Assembly: GCA_902795605.1 (NCBI GenBank)
Contig: CADBLU010000233.1
Location: 1-60,230, forward strand
Length of the DNA stretch: 60,230 bases
Direction of reading: 5' to 3'
Source: an uncultured Prevotellaceae bacterium
Lineage (GTDB): Bacteria; Bacteroidota; Bacteroidia; Bacteroidales; Bacteroidaceae
Shown here: positions 52,003 to 60,230 of the stretch, piece after piece
Numbering within the stretch: the stretch's first letter is position 1
Layout of the letters: the number at the start of each line of letters is the position of its first letter
Translations under genes and position numbers: made by a program
The notes under the pieces: model-generated
The model's database searches: none
What the model was told of the DNA's origin: nothing
Seen by the model: the letters and a program-made list of their open reading frames with translations, nothing else

Positions 52003-54006
52003 TTATTTTTTCCTGTTTCTGTATTCTTTCATTGCCTGTGGCATATCCATCTTCTCCCCATTACGGAAAGCGACGATAAACGCTTGTGGAAAACTGGCAC
52101 TAATCGTTTTCCTCAATCTGACAGTCTCTTCGTAGTCTGGGCTGGAACCCACGGTGTATTTCACCATCCCGTTTTCGGAATAACATTCCACCCCCTCCAA
52201 ACCTTGAAAGAAACTGCTGGTGACAGGTATCTGTTGTGAACTGGCAGCGATTTGTACCTTGAAGACAATCTGGTCGGCAAGAGCCGGAGCCGAAGGCTGA
52301 GGTGCCGTATCGGCTGTCGCAACCTGCCTGTCGGATGATTTCTTTGGTTGCTCCTTAGCGGGTGCTGCAGCAGGTTGCTCCTTGGCGGGAGTTGCCGCAG
52401 GTTGTTCTTTGGCGGGAGTTGCTGCAGGTTGTTCCTTGGCGGGGGCTGCCGCTGGTTGCTCTTTGGCGGGGGCTGCCGCAGGTTGTCCTTTGGCGGGAGT
52501 TGCTGCAGGTTGTTCCTTGGCGGGGGCTGTCGCAGGTTGCTCCTTGGCGGGAGTTGAAGTAGGTTGCTCCTTGGCGGGGGCTGCCGCAGGTTGCTCCTTG
52601 GCGGGAGTTGCTGCAGGTTGCTCCTTGGCGGGAGTTGCAGTAGGCTGCTCTTTGGCGGGAGTTGCTGTAGGCTGCTCCTTGGCGGGAGTCACAGCAGCAG
52701 AATTCGGTATGGGGTTAGACGGGGTTGTTGTAGATTTTGTGTTGGAAGGTGCAGAAGAACGTGATGTCGGAGAGGAGGATGAATCTTGTGAAGAGGGAGA
52801 TTCTGTTGGCTTGGCAACCGAAGGGGTTGAAGTTGGTTGGCCGGAAGATGTGGATGTAGCTGAAGAAACGGGGGCTACAGGTGTGTTGTTCTTAGGAGGA
52901 AGGACAGATTGCGGTTTTTTGTCTTGCGCCGGGGCGGAAGGCTGAGTGACTGGTGGCGGGTTGTCCAATTTCTCAACTTTTGAGACAAGAGCTGGAGGTG
53001 CTTCATCAGGTTGACTGGGGAAAACGGGTTGTGAGGGAGTTTCAACGGCAGGGGGCATGCTGCTGGCCGTCATGACTTTCCTGACAGCCCTCTGCTCTGA
53101 AAATTCCGCATCACTGGCAGAAGGCATCTCCTGAACCTCACTGACTAAGTGGTCGGAGGCTGATGCGAGGAGAGGCATTGTCTCGTCGAAGTCGCTGTTT
53201 GTCTCCTGCTCTTCACTCTCATTCTGAGCCGAGACCTTGCCGTGTCCGTATTTCTTCTTGTATTTGAGGAAAGCATTATAAATGCCCCTCGCCATTTTGT
53301 CCTGGCCTTCGGGGGTGTTGAGGAACTGCTCTTCGTCGGCCGTGGTGATGAAACCCAATTCGATAAGGCAACTGGGCATCGACGTCTCCCTGAGCACAAG
53401 GAAACCAGCCTGGTGAACTCCCTTGTTGACCCGTCCGCTGATAGCACACACTTCCGACTGGATCATCTTTGCCAGTTCCACGCTGTTAGACATATTCTTA
53501 TCCTGCATCAGCTCAAACATGATGTAGCTTTCGGCCGACTTGGGGTCAAAACCGGCATAACTCTGTTTGTAGTTCTTCTCGATGAGGATGACAGAATTCT
53601 CACGCTGGGCCACGTTGAGGTTTTCTGCCGCACGGTGCATACCCAAGGTATATGTCTCAAAGCCGCGTGAGATTTTCCCGCCGTCGAGTGCGTTGGTATG
53701 CACAGAAATAAAAAGGTCGGCTTTATTCTTGTTGGCGATATTGGCCCGCTCTTTCAGCGGAATAAAGACATCCGTGGTGCGGGTGTAGATGACCCTCACG
53801 TCAGGACAGTTGCGCTCCACATATTTGCCGAAGGCCAACGCCACCTTCAGGTTGATGTTTTTCTCGTAGGAAATCTTGCCCGGCGCCCCCACGTCATTGC
53901 CTCCGTGTCCAGCGTCGATAACGAGAGTAAACTTCTTGTCTGCAGCCACGCATGTGCCCACTGCAGCCAAAATCATCAATAGCAATGTATATAATGTCTT
54001 TTGCAT
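52003..54006 (-). CDS. N-acetylmuramoyl-L-alanine amidase with 13-unit repeat linker and SPOR-like end
   Basis: 667 residues using the third in-frame Met (MQKTLYTLLLMILAAVGTCVA, signal peptide); earlier Met codons sit almost on the transcription start. Amidase_3 domain (~25-260): IDAGHGGNDVGA (zinc His), a Glu further on, LFISVHTNAL (second His) and CLIELGFITT (catalytic Glu). A Pro/Ser/Thr-rich stretch leads to thirteen copies of a nine-residue unit, PAKEQPAAT and variants. The last ~85 residues (FKVQIAASSQ...) resemble a SPOR peptidoglycan-binding domain. It cuts the amide bond between MurNAc and the stem peptide, probably during division. Operon with the MCE gene. Confidence 0.93.
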   Translation of the reverse strand: MQKTLYTLLLMILAAVGTCVAADKKFTLVIDAGHGGNDVGAPGKISYEKNINLKVALAFGKYVERNCPDVRVIYTRTTDVFIPLKERANIANKNKADLFISVHTNALDGGKISRGFETYTLGMHRAAENLNVAQRENSVILIEKNYKQSYAGFDPKSAESYIMFELMQDKNMSNSVELAKMIQSEVCAISGRVNKGVHQAGFLVLRETSMPSCLIELGFITTADEEQFLNTPEGQDKMARGIYNAFLKYKKKYGHGKVSAQNESEEQETNSDFDETMPLLASASDHLVSEVQEMPSASDAEFSEQRAVRKVMTASSMPPAVETPSQPVFPSQPDEAPPALVSKVEKLDNPPPVTQPSAPAQDKKPQSVLPPKNNTPVAPVSSATSTSSGQPTSTPSVAKPTESPSSQDSSSSPTSRSSAPSNTKSTTTPSNPIPNSAAVTPAKEQPTATPAKEQPTATPAKEQPAATPAKEQPAAAPAKEQPTSTPAKEQPATAPAKEQPAATPAKGQPAAAPAKEQPAAAPAKEQPAATPAKEQPAATPAKEQPAAAPAKEQPKKSSDRQVATADTAPQPSAPALADQIVFKVQIAASSQQIPVTSSFFQGLEGVECYSENGMVKYTVGSSPDYEETVRLRKTISASFPQAFIVAFRNGEKMDMPQAMKEYRNRKK
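52346..52696 (-). repeat. 27-bp tandem repeat (13 units) inside the amidase gene
   Basis: Each unit encodes PAKEQPxxx; only the last three residues vary (TAT, AAT, AAA, TST, ATA), with one PAKGQ unit. Unit number is likely to vary between strains. Confidence 0.9.
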
Positions 54007-54026
54007 TTCCATATCCAATTCGACTG

Positions 54027-54034
54027 CAAAAATA
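54027..54034 (-). promoter_or_regulatory. -7 box for the amidase-mlaD operon
   Basis: Minus-strand TATTTTTG. Transcription from about 54020 favours the ATG at 54006 over the one at 54018. Confidence 0.6.
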
Positions 54035-54126
54035 GTGATTTTTCAGGAATTAAGCGAAGAAAAACCGAGGATTTATCATTTATTATGAAAAAGAAGGAGG
54101 GGTGAGCATCCACTGGGGCAAAGACA

Positions 54127-54169
54127 ACAGACTTTTCGGGCAGATGCTGTTTCCGCCCGAAAAGTCTGT
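54127..54169 (-). terminator. Long inverted repeat, likely terminator of the SH3 gene
   Basis: 15-bp perfect stem, acagacttttcgggc (54127-54141) with gcccgaaaagtctgt (54155-54169), 13-nt loop, ~45 nt after the SH3 gene stop. A second, smaller stem (aaaggcg/cgccttt) lies between. Only a moderate T tract follows on the minus strand. Confidence 0.65.
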
Positions 54170-54211
54170 TCACAAAGGCGATAAGCCTTCGCCTTTGAAG
54201 TTCTGTAGAGG

Positions 54212-54712
54212 TTAACGGCCTACGATGATGGCGTCGCTCTTTCTGATAAACAGATTGTCGTGAGCCGTCATCAACATATAGTAGCCGCCATCTTCAGTGA
54301 AGTCGTCGGCAATAATGGTACCCTTGGGCACCGTGGTAAACAACGGGTGTTTTGAACCGTCCTCCATACTCTCAACAAAGATGGGGGTTTGAGTTTTGTT
54401 GGCCACCAGACGGGGACGACCGTCGTTCTTATACCAGTTCAGTGTTCCCAGATATTTGGTGTAGGCCCACCCTGTGGCGTTGCCCACGCTTACCTTGCTC
54501 CAGTTGCCACTCTGTCCACGCAGCACACCGTTGCCCAGTCCATGACTGAACATCCATACTTTGGAGATAACGGGAGCACTTGTCGACGGCCTTTTCCTGA
54601 CATTGACAAATCCGTCGTCGGAAGTGGCATATACCACAGTGAACACATTCTGTGCCCACATGACACTGCTCATAACCAAAGCAGTGAGGATCATCATCGT
54701 CCGTTTCATCAT
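54212..54712 (-). CDS. Secreted SH3-domain protein
   Basis: 166 residues from the ATG at 54712 (MMKRTMMILTALVMSSVMWAQ, signal peptide); a Met 27 nt upstream would give an odd prefix. A bacterial SH3 domain covers ~25-90: GFVNVRKRPSTSAPVISKV, GNWSKVSVGNATGWAYTKYLG. The rest is a small beta domain (HPLFTTVPKGTIIADDF). SH3b domains bind peptidoglycan or peptides in the periplasm. Stands alone; no catalytic motif. Confidence 0.85.
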   Translation of the reverse strand: MMKRTMMILTALVMSSVMWAQNVFTVVYATSDDGFVNVRKRPSTSAPVISKVWMFSHGLGNGVLRGQSGNWSKVSVGNATGWAYTKYLGTLNWYKNDGRPRLVANKTQTPIFVESMEDGSKHPLFTTVPKGTIIADDFTEDGGYYMLMTAHDNLFIRKSDAIIVGR

Positions 54713-54802
54713 AATCGTCTTGTTGTTAAGTTTAAACAATTTTCAAATCAATAACTGCTGTCACAAAGGACTTTTATCTATATTTACCTTTATCAAGTTT
54801 TT

Positions 54803-55174
54803 TCATTCTCTGCTCAGGGACAGCGACACACCGGCGCCGTCGCAGCAGCCTCCCATAGGAGGATTGACTTTTACGATTTCCACCTCCACCTCAGTGGCGG
54901 AAGGGAAAGACTCAAGGATGTGAGAAGCCATCCGTGCCGCCACATGCTCCAAGAGGCGGGAGGGCTTTTCCATCTCCGCGACGACGAGCGCTTGCAGGGC
55001 CGAATAGTCAATTGTGTCGGCCACGTCGTCGCTATCGGCCGCCCGGGCAAAGTCAGTCGTCACGCATACGCTGACGCTGTATTCGCCACCAACCGACCGC
55101 TCTTGGGGCATCACTCCATGGCGGGCATGGAGTTGCAGTCGGCGGATGAAAATCTTCCCTGGAAGTGGCCTCAT
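54803..55174 (-). CDS. folB: Dihydroneopterin aldolase
   Basis: 123 residues from the ATG at 55174 (MRPLPGKIFIRRLQLHARHG); a longer frame overlaps the preceding gene and is rejected. Family motifs: LHARHGVMPQERSVGGEYSV (active-site Glu), DDVADTIDYSALQ (Tyr) and a C-terminal VEIVKVNPP (Lys). Makes 6-hydroxymethyl-dihydropterin in folate synthesis. It starts 19 nt after the ribonucleotide reductase stop, so the two share a transcript; both supply DNA precursors. Confidence 0.92.
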   Translation of the reverse strand: MRPLPGKIFIRRLQLHARHGVMPQERSVGGEYSVSVCVTTDFARAADSDDVADTIDYSALQALVVAEMEKPSRLLEHVAARMASHILESFPSATEVEVEIVKVNPPMGGCCDGAGVSLSLSRE

Positions 55175-55193
55175 TGTTCTCGCCCTCCTTTTC

Positions 55194-57737
55194 CTATCCA
55201 CAGCGTGAAGCGCCGCAGTTCTTGCAGATGAGGCACCCTTCCTGATAGACCAATGTCTCCTGACCGCATACAGGGCATTTCTTGCCTTTCGCCACCGTGC
55301 CATCAACGATATATTTCTTCAGGGCGCGCTCCACACCGTTCTTCCACGTGTTGATGCTTTCGCTCTTGAGTTGGAGAGACCCCACGAGTTTGATAACGTG
55401 GTCGATGGGCATACGGTATCTCAATACGCCGGAGATGAGTTTGGCGTAGTTCCAGTACTCGGGATTGAACTTCTCGCTGAGTCCCTCCACGGTGGTCTTG
55501 TAGCCGCGTTTGTTCTCGAACTGGAAGTCATAGCGATGGGTCCCGTCCTCGTTGGTCTGCTTGATAATCTTTCCCTTCGTCACGGTCTTGGGGAGCACGA
55601 TACCCTCCTCATCATCCTGAAGGCCGGTGAAGATCTCGTAAGGATAGCCGTCGAGCAGGCCCACAAAGGCCACCCATTTTTCCTTGTTATTCTGGAACCT
55701 GACGACATCGCACTCCAGGACCTGAGGCCGTACCTCGGTCACCTCCGGGCGCTTGCACTCCGGCTCCTTGGGGACCTCCTTCTTCTTTTTCGTCGAAACC
55801 ATCACGCCGGCCCTGCTGCCGTCGCGGTAGATGGTACACCCTTTGCAACCTGAGCGCCACGCCTCGATATAGAGTTTGTTGACAAGGGCCTCGTCCACCT
55901 GATTGGGCAGGTTGACGGTGACACTGATAGAGTGGTCTACCCATTTCTGGATAGCTCCCTGCATCTTCACTTTCATCAGCCAGTCCACATCGTTGGCCGT
56001 GGCTTTATAGTAGGGCGAGTTGGCCACTATGGCGTCAAGCTCCTCCTGCGAATAGCGCAACTGCGGGTCGTAGCCGTTCTTTTCCATCCACACGAGGAAT
56101 TTTGGATGGTAGACAATATATTCCTCATAGGAGTCACCCACTTCATCGACGAAGTCCACATGGCTGTTGACGTCGGTGGGGTTGACTTTCCTGCGCCGCT
56201 TATAGACAGGCATAAACACAGGTTCTATCCCACTGGTGGTCTGCGTCATCAGACTCGTGGTTCCCGTGGGGGCGATCGTGAGGCAGGCGATGTTGCGGCG
56301 GCCATATTTCACCATGTCGGAATAGAGCTGGTGGTCGGCCTCCTTGATGCGGAGGATGAAGGGGTTAGCAGACTCGCGATCGGCATCATAGACGGCGAAG
56401 GCCCCACGCTCCTTGGCCATGACGACAGAGGAGCCGTAAGCGGCCAAGGCCAACGTACGGTGCACTTTCACAGAGAAGGCAGTGGCTTCCTCGGTGCCAT
56501 AGCGCAGTCCCATAGCGGCAATCATATCGCCCTCGGCTGTGATGCCCAGTCCTGTGCGCCTGCCTTTGCCACTCTTGTCGTAGATTTTCTCCCACAGGTG
56601 ATATTCGGCTCCCTTCACTTCGTCCGATTGCGGGTCCGACTTGATCTTTTCTTTGATGGCCTCTATCTTCTCCAGTTCCAGGTCCACGATATCATCCATG
56701 ATCCGCTGAGCATACCTCACATGTTCGGCAAAGAGGGAGAAGTCGAACTCTGCGTGGTCGGTGAACGGGTCCTTGACATAAGAGAAGAGGTTGATGGAGA
56801 GCAGGCGGCATGAGTCGTAAGGGCAGAGGGGTATCTCGCCACAAGGATTGGTAGACACGGTGCGGAAGCCGAGGTCGGCATAGCAGTCGGGGATGCTTTC
56901 GCGCAGGATGGTGTCCCAGAAGAGCACACCGGGCTCGGCGCTCTTCCATGCGTTGTGAATGATTTTATCCCAGAGGTCCCTGGCCTTGATGCTCTTTTCC
57001 ACAATAGGCTCACCGCCGTCGATGGGGAAGCGCTGCACATAGTCGCCGCCGCTGATGACGGCCTGCATAAACTCATCGTCGATTTTCACCGACACATTGG
57101 CACCCGTCACCTTCCCTTCGGTCATCTTGGCATCGATAAAAGCCTCGCTGTCAGGATGCTTGATGCTGACGGAGAGCATCAGAGCGCCACGACGCCCATC
57201 CTGTGCCACCTCACGGGTGGAGTTGCTGTAGCGCTCCATAAACGGCACCAGACCGGTACTTGTGAGGGCGGAATTGTTCACAGGCGAACCCTTGGGACGG
57301 ATGTGGGAGAGATCGTGCCCCACTCCACCGCGCCGTTTCATCAGTTGCACCTGCTCCTCGTCAATGCGCAAGATAGCGCCATAGGAGTCGGCATTGCCGT
57401 CAAGCCCCACCACAAAGCAGTTGGAAAGCGAGGCCACCTGATGGTCGTTACCAATGCCGGTCATGGGACTTCCCGCCGGTACGAGATAGCGGAAATGATC
57501 GAGAAGGCCGAACACCTGCTGTGCCGACATCGGATGGGGGTATTTGTTTTCTATCCTGGCTATTTCGTTGGCTATCCGCCAATGCATGTCGTTGGGCGAT
57601 TGCTCATAGATGTTGCCGAAGCTGTCTTTCATCGCGTATTTGTTCACCCATACGCGCGCCGCAAGTTCGTCGCCGTCGAAATATTTTAACGTGGCTTCGA
57701 AAGCCGACTCATAGGAGTAGATGTGTGGTTGGTCCAT
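55194..57737 (-). CDS. nrdJ: Adenosylcobalamin-dependent (class II) ribonucleotide reductase
   Basis: 847 residues from the ATG at 57737. It reduces ribonucleotides using coenzyme B12 and needs no oxygen, which suits an anaerobe. Visible features: LSNCFVVGLDG (redox Cys), KRRGGVGHDLSHIRP, STNPCGEIPL (radical Cys and Glu), APTGTTSLMTQTTSGIEP, and a C-terminal zinc-ribbon-like CPVCGQETLVYQEGCLICKNCG with the reductant cysteines. Length fits the NrdJ/NrdA-Z type. Promoter box just upstream; folB follows. No class I or III genes were seen in the window. Confidence 0.96.
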   Translation of the reverse strand: MDQPHIYSYESAFEATLKYFDGDELAARVWVNKYAMKDSFGNIYEQSPNDMHWRIANEIARIENKYPHPMSAQQVFGLLDHFRYLVPAGSPMTGIGNDHQVASLSNCFVVGLDGNADSYGAILRIDEEQVQLMKRRGGVGHDLSHIRPKGSPVNNSALTSTGLVPFMERYSNSTREVAQDGRRGALMLSVSIKHPDSEAFIDAKMTEGKVTGANVSVKIDDEFMQAVISGGDYVQRFPIDGGEPIVEKSIKARDLWDKIIHNAWKSAEPGVLFWDTILRESIPDCYADLGFRTVSTNPCGEIPLCPYDSCRLLSINLFSYVKDPFTDHAEFDFSLFAEHVRYAQRIMDDIVDLELEKIEAIKEKIKSDPQSDEVKGAEYHLWEKIYDKSGKGRRTGLGITAEGDMIAAMGLRYGTEEATAFSVKVHRTLALAAYGSSVVMAKERGAFAVYDADRESANPFILRIKEADHQLYSDMVKYGRRNIACLTIAPTGTTSLMTQTTSGIEPVFMPVYKRRRKVNPTDVNSHVDFVDEVGDSYEEYIVYHPKFLVWMEKNGYDPQLRYSQEELDAIVANSPYYKATANDVDWLMKVKMQGAIQKWVDHSISVTVNLPNQVDEALVNKLYIEAWRSGCKGCTIYRDGSRAGVMVSTKKKKEVPKEPECKRPEVTEVRPQVLECDVVRFQNNKEKWVAFVGLLDGYPYEIFTGLQDDEEGIVLPKTVTKGKIIKQTNEDGTHRYDFQFENKRGYKTTVEGLSEKFNPEYWNYAKLISGVLRYRMPIDHVIKLVGSLQLKSESINTWKNGVERALKKYIVDGTVAKGKKCPVCGQETLVYQEGCLICKNCGASRCG

Positions 57738-57759
57738 AATCAATCAGTTTTTCAGACTG

Positions 57760-57767
57760 CAAAAATA
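57760..57767 (-). promoter_or_regulatory. -7 box for nrdJ-folB
   Basis: Minus-strand TATTTTTG, ~23 nt before the start codon. The insertion sequence lies ~100 bp further upstream and leaves it intact. No B12 riboswitch is visible in the leader. Confidence 0.55.
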
Positions 57768-57862
57768 CAAACTAATAGTGAGATAAGAAAATTATCAGGA
57801 AAGAAAAAATACACTTTTTTCAAACACATTGATACACAATCAGTTATTCTTTTTGTCAACTC

Positions 57863-57870
57863 ACCTCTCC
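57863..57870. repeat. Target-site duplication, left copy
   Basis: acctctcc, repeated exactly at 59721-59728 on the other side of the element. Eight bases is the IS66 family's usual duplication. Confidence 0.93.
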
Positions 57871-58012
57871 GTAACTACTCAGCACCCCCCTATTTATAGG
57901 TGAGTGATACGTAAAAATGTTAGTTAAGAAATCATAAAACTTTTTGGGGGATTTCACGGCACCTCTGATTTTCGTGTATCCTTTGGATACCTGTGCACAG
58001 AAGTGACTAATA

Positions 58013-58168
58013 TTAGGCTAAAATGGATTTTTTGCGGTATTCTGTTGCTTCAGCAAGTTCATGTTGCCAAATATCTCCACAAGATGACTTATCGGCAACG
58101 AGAGCCAATTTGTCGTTTTTCGTATCTGCGAATTTACTGTTAAAGGATGTAATTCTGGATTTTGCCAT
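58013..58168 (-). CDS. Possible 51-residue protein inside the IS left end
   Basis: Divergent from the transposase. The frame starting MAKSRITSFNSKF has a protein-like charged composition (ALVADKSSCGDIW, ELAEATEYRKKSILA), unlike the Ser/Cys-rich reading of the opposite strand, which is also open over about the same stretch. It could be an accessory protein of the element or chance. No family recognised. Confidence 0.35.
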   Translation of the reverse strand: MAKSRITSFNSKFADTKNDKLALVADKSSCGDIWQHELAEATEYRKKSILA

Positions 58169-58199
58169 TCCGTGAAAGATTATTATTTTCGCAGCGGAA

Positions 58200-59684
58200 A
58201 TGGAAAGCCAGTGTACCGACATAGATGATGTTTTACGCCAGATCAACCTGCGTTTGCGTAAACTTGAGAAGTCCGACTCCGAAAAGAATGAGGAGATCGG
58301 GCGCCTCAACCGTATCATTGGGCAGAAAGATGTGGAGATACACATCCTTAAGACAGAACTTTCCTCGGCCAGGAAGGAGCTTGCCGAAGCCAATGACCGC
58401 ATCAAGGAGTTGGAGAAAGACAGCGATGAGGATGCGGGGCCTTCCGGCACGTCAGGGAAGCCAGAGAAGAACAGCAGCAACAGCAGTGTCCCGCCATCCC
58501 AGGAGAGCATCGCCGCCCGTGAGCTCCGCAGGACGAAGTCTCTCCGCGAGCCGAGCGGGAAGCCAAGCGGCGGCCAGCCCGGACACAAGGGAAGCACGCT
58601 GCAGTCGGTCAGCACACCGGACAGAATCGTAAGGCACGAGCCGTCCTACTGCAAGTGCTGCGGCCGTCCACTGGACAGCGTACAGTATAGGAAGATCCGC
58701 AAGACTCAGACCATAGACCTCAAATTCGTCATTGAGACAACCGAGGACCGGTATTACGAGAAAGTCTGCGAGTGTGGCTGCGTGAACAACTGCGACGCCC
58801 CCAACTGCCGCATCAAGTACGGAGACAACATCCGTGCATTTGTGTCGTATCTCAATGTCGTCCAGTGTATCCCTTTCAAAAGGATTGCGGAGCTCATCTC
58901 AGACTTGTCAGGCCAGAAAATCAGCGAGGGTACCGTGCAGAACATACTCAGGGAAAACAGCGCCAAGGCAGATGCGGTATACGAGGAAATACGGAAGAGG
59001 CTGGAGTATGCCCCTGTCGTCGGAGCTGACGAGACCGGCGCTACCGTTGGAAAGGAGCTGCATTGGAACTGGATATTCCAAACCGATCTCCTCACCTACG
59101 TCTTCCAGATGAAGTCAAGAGGCATGGAGGCCATTGACTCCAAATTTCCTGACGGGCTGCCCAACTCGACACTCGTCACGGACAGGCACCACAGCTATTT
59201 CAAGATGAATGTCAAGGAACATCAGGTCTGCCTGGCCCACCTGCTGAGAAATGCGGAGTACCTAAACGAGTTGGACGCAAGGCAGGACTGGTCACGGAGA
59301 TTTATCCGCCTGATACGACACGCCATGGATATCAGGAGAGACAACTGCGTCACGCAAAGGAAGATAAAGATACTGAAGACAAAAATGACGAACCTACTGG
59401 GTGAATGTCTAACACACTTGGATGACGAGTTTGAGAAATTTAAAAGGGGAATTCTCAAAGTCAAGGACTATCTGTTTACCTTCCTCACAAACCCGCATGT
59501 GCCTTACGATAACAATGCCAGTGAGCGAGGGGTGAGGAAGATAAAGGTGAAGCAGAAAGTCTGTGGTGGTTTCCGAACTGATGACGGGGCCGATGACTTT
59601 GCCAAGTTACACTCCATAGCAGAAACAGCCATGAAGAATGGAAACTCCAAATTTGGCGCAATACTTGCTGTAGTACAACAGTAA
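58200..59684 (+). CDS. IS66-family transposase
   Basis: 494 residues. A coiled-coil N-terminus (LEKSDSEKNEEIGRLNRIIG) is followed by the IS66 linker PPSQ and GGQPGHKGSTL, a zinc-binding cysteine region (CKCCGRPL, CECGCVNNC) and the DDE domain: VVGADETGATV, LVTDRHHSYF and YDNNASERGVRKIKVKQKV (Asp, Asp, Glu). CGGFRTDDGADDFA closes the family signature. Cuts and joins the element ends. All catalytic residues are present, so probably active. It starts at the ATG at 58200. Confidence 0.96.
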   Translation: MESQCTDIDDVLRQINLRLRKLEKSDSEKNEEIGRLNRIIGQKDVEIHILKTELSSARKELAEANDRIKELEKDSDEDAGPSGTSGKPEKNSSNSSVPPSQESIAARELRRTKSLREPSGKPSGGQPGHKGSTLQSVSTPDRIVRHEPSYCKCCGRPLDSVQYRKIRKTQTIDLKFVIETTEDRYYEKVCECGCVNNCDAPNCRIKYGDNIRAFVSYLNVVQCIPFKRIAELISDLSGQKISEGTVQNILRENSAKADAVYEEIRKRLEYAPVVGADETGATVGKELHWNWIFQTDLLTYVFQMKSRGMEAIDSKFPDGLPNSTLVTDRHHSYFKMNVKEHQVCLAHLLRNAEYLNELDARQDWSRRFIRLIRHAMDIRRDNCVTQRKIKILKTKMTNLLGECLTHLDDEFEKFKRGILKVKDYLFTFLTNPHVPYDNNASERGVRKIKVKQKVCGGFRTDDGADDFAKLHSIAETAMKNGNSKFGAILAVVQQ

Positions 59685-59720
59685 GGTAACTGCTCATACC
59701 ATGGGGTGCTGAGTAGTTAC

Positions 59721-60028
59721 ACCTCTCCAAATAATGTCTGGAAAATGTTAAATAATTGATTTAATTATTTCTTTTAAAATACTGTAATAATGACAATAAA
59801 TATTAATAATTAAAGTATTTCTTTCTTTTACAGATGACACTTTTGGGAAAACCGGAATCCAAAAGACAATCAATTCCTTAACAAAAAAGACATTCAAACG
59901 AAGGTTTCACATTATTATTTTATGGGAATTATATACCTGTTGACCGAAGCCCGATTTTTGCATAGAAATACAACTCCAAATAAAAAGTCACCCTCTACAC
60001 ACAACGGGGTGACCAAAAAATCAATAAT
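59721..60028 (+). other. Intergenic region right of the IS
   Basis: Begins with the right target duplication (acctctcc, 59721-59728). The rest is AT-rich, including a poor -7 box (GATTTTTG, 59953-59960) and a short hairpin in the leader of the edge gene (gtcaccc 59987-59993 with gggtgac 60007-60013). No gene in this stretch. Confidence 0.6.
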
Positions 60029-60230
60029 ATGTCACAAAAAGACAAATACAATAACCTCGTGCAGTCCATCAAGGATGACGAGGAAAAGGAGAAAGAGCAA
60101 AACCGCTTTGATGCCACCTTGGAGCAGATCAAGGAGGCGCTTGCCCTGTTGCAGAAATTGCTTGAAGCAATTAAAGAAGCGAAGGAAAGTAGTGTAACGA
60201 CACAGAAAGGTCTCAATGCTGCAACCCAAA
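60029..60230 (+). CDS. Coiled-coil protein, 3' end cut by window edge
   Basis: 67 codons visible from the ATG at 60029 (MSQKDKYNNLVQSIKDDEEK) with no stop. Strongly charged, with heptad-like leucines (LEQIKEALALLQKLLEAIKE), so a coiled coil. No membrane segment or domain in the visible part. Function unknown; a hairpin lies in its leader. Confidence 0.65.
   Translation, partial: MSQKDKYNNLVQSIKDDEEKEKEQNRFDATLEQIKEALALLQKLLEAIKEAKESSVTTQKGLNAATQ

Larger units (their letters stand above)
57871..59720 (+). mobile_element. IS66-family insertion sequence, complete (1850 bp)
   Basis: Bounded by perfect 18-bp inverted repeats gtaactactcagcacccc (57871-57888) and its complement (59703-59720), flanked by an 8-bp direct duplication (acctctcc). 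Contains one intact transposase gene and ~330 bp of left-end leader. The tnpA/tnpB accessory genes of classical IS66 are absent, so it is the single-gene type. Perfect ends and an intact frame imply recent transposition. Inserted between the nrdJ promoter and the right-edge gene, without breaking either. Confidence 0.96.

Noticed and set aside
52348-52945. Long glycine/alanine/leucine-rich plus-strand frames
   Set aside because: They are mirror readings of the tandem repeat in the amidase gene, which is the real coding strand.
54713-54739. Longer start for the SH3 protein
   Set aside because: The added residues precede a normal signal peptide and make it atypical.
55175-55306. Longer start for folB
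   Set aside because: It would overlap 113 nt of the nrdJ coding end, and the added residues are a frame-shifted reading of it.

Overview
The window reads as chromosome from a Bacteroidales bacterium, most likely a plant-fibre-degrading Prevotella-type member of the Prevotellaceae. The grounds are the Bacteroidetes -7 promoter box TAnnTTTG (usually TATCTTTG or TATTTTTG) in front of many genes, a hybrid two-component regulator of the kind found only in this phylum, a TonB receptor plus PnuT thiamine locus, secreted glycosidases with the short Prevotella-style C-terminal tail, and AT-rich leaders with weak Shine-Dalgarno sequences. No rRNA, tRNA or CRISPR array was seen. Genus is an inference from style, not from a marker gene comparison.

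Layout. 1-2734 (minus): the first ~911 codons of a DUF4062 plus P-loop NTPase protein that runs off the left edge. 2930-18255: a glycan block with a GH3/CBM6 beta-xylosidase-type enzyme, a large secreted protein of unknown function with a duplicated module, a hybrid sensor regulator that has lost its ATP-binding domain, and a giant pectin methylesterase-pectate lyase fusion. There is no SusC/SusD pair here. 18588-25482: an AddAB-like helicase-nuclease pair followed by a protein with an EVE/PUA-like domain. 25914-34351: a GH9 cellulase, a minus-strand run of small metabolic genes (acetyltransferase, carbonic anhydrase, Fe-S flavoprotein, ADP-ribosylglycohydrolase, unknown) and a GH35-like lipoprotein. 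34514-45403: an M15/DUF5715-like peptidase, then a long minus-strand run with a transglutaminase-kinase-TIR protein, acetyltransferase, AlkZ-related protein, methyltransferase, unknowns and a SNF2 helicase with its partner. 45598-48728: TPP riboswitch, thiamine TonB receptor and PnuT. 48819-49017: a promoter-to-terminator non-coding transcript. 49240-57737 (minus): dnaA, MlaD-type protein, cell-wall amidase, SH3 protein, folB and B12-dependent ribonucleotide reductase. 57871-59720: a complete IS66-family element with perfect ends and an 8-bp target duplication. 60029 to the edge: the start of a small coiled-coil protein.

How the genes work together. The glycan block, GH9 and GH35-like genes fit a free-living or gut bacterium feeding on plant cell walls (pectin, xylan, beta-glucan). 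The riboswitch locus imports thiamine. The amidase-MlaD and folB-nrdJ pairs are housekeeping.

The best candidates for an undescribed system are (i) the single protein at 35301-38126, which joins a papain/transglutaminase-like Cys-His-Asp domain, a Ser/Thr kinase and a C-terminal TIR domain, (ii) the AddA-like/AddB-like/EVE-like trio at 18588-25482, and (iii) the edge-truncated DUF4062 NTPase. All three have architectures seen in immunity or conflict proteins, but they are scattered among ordinary genes and a defence role is inference only.
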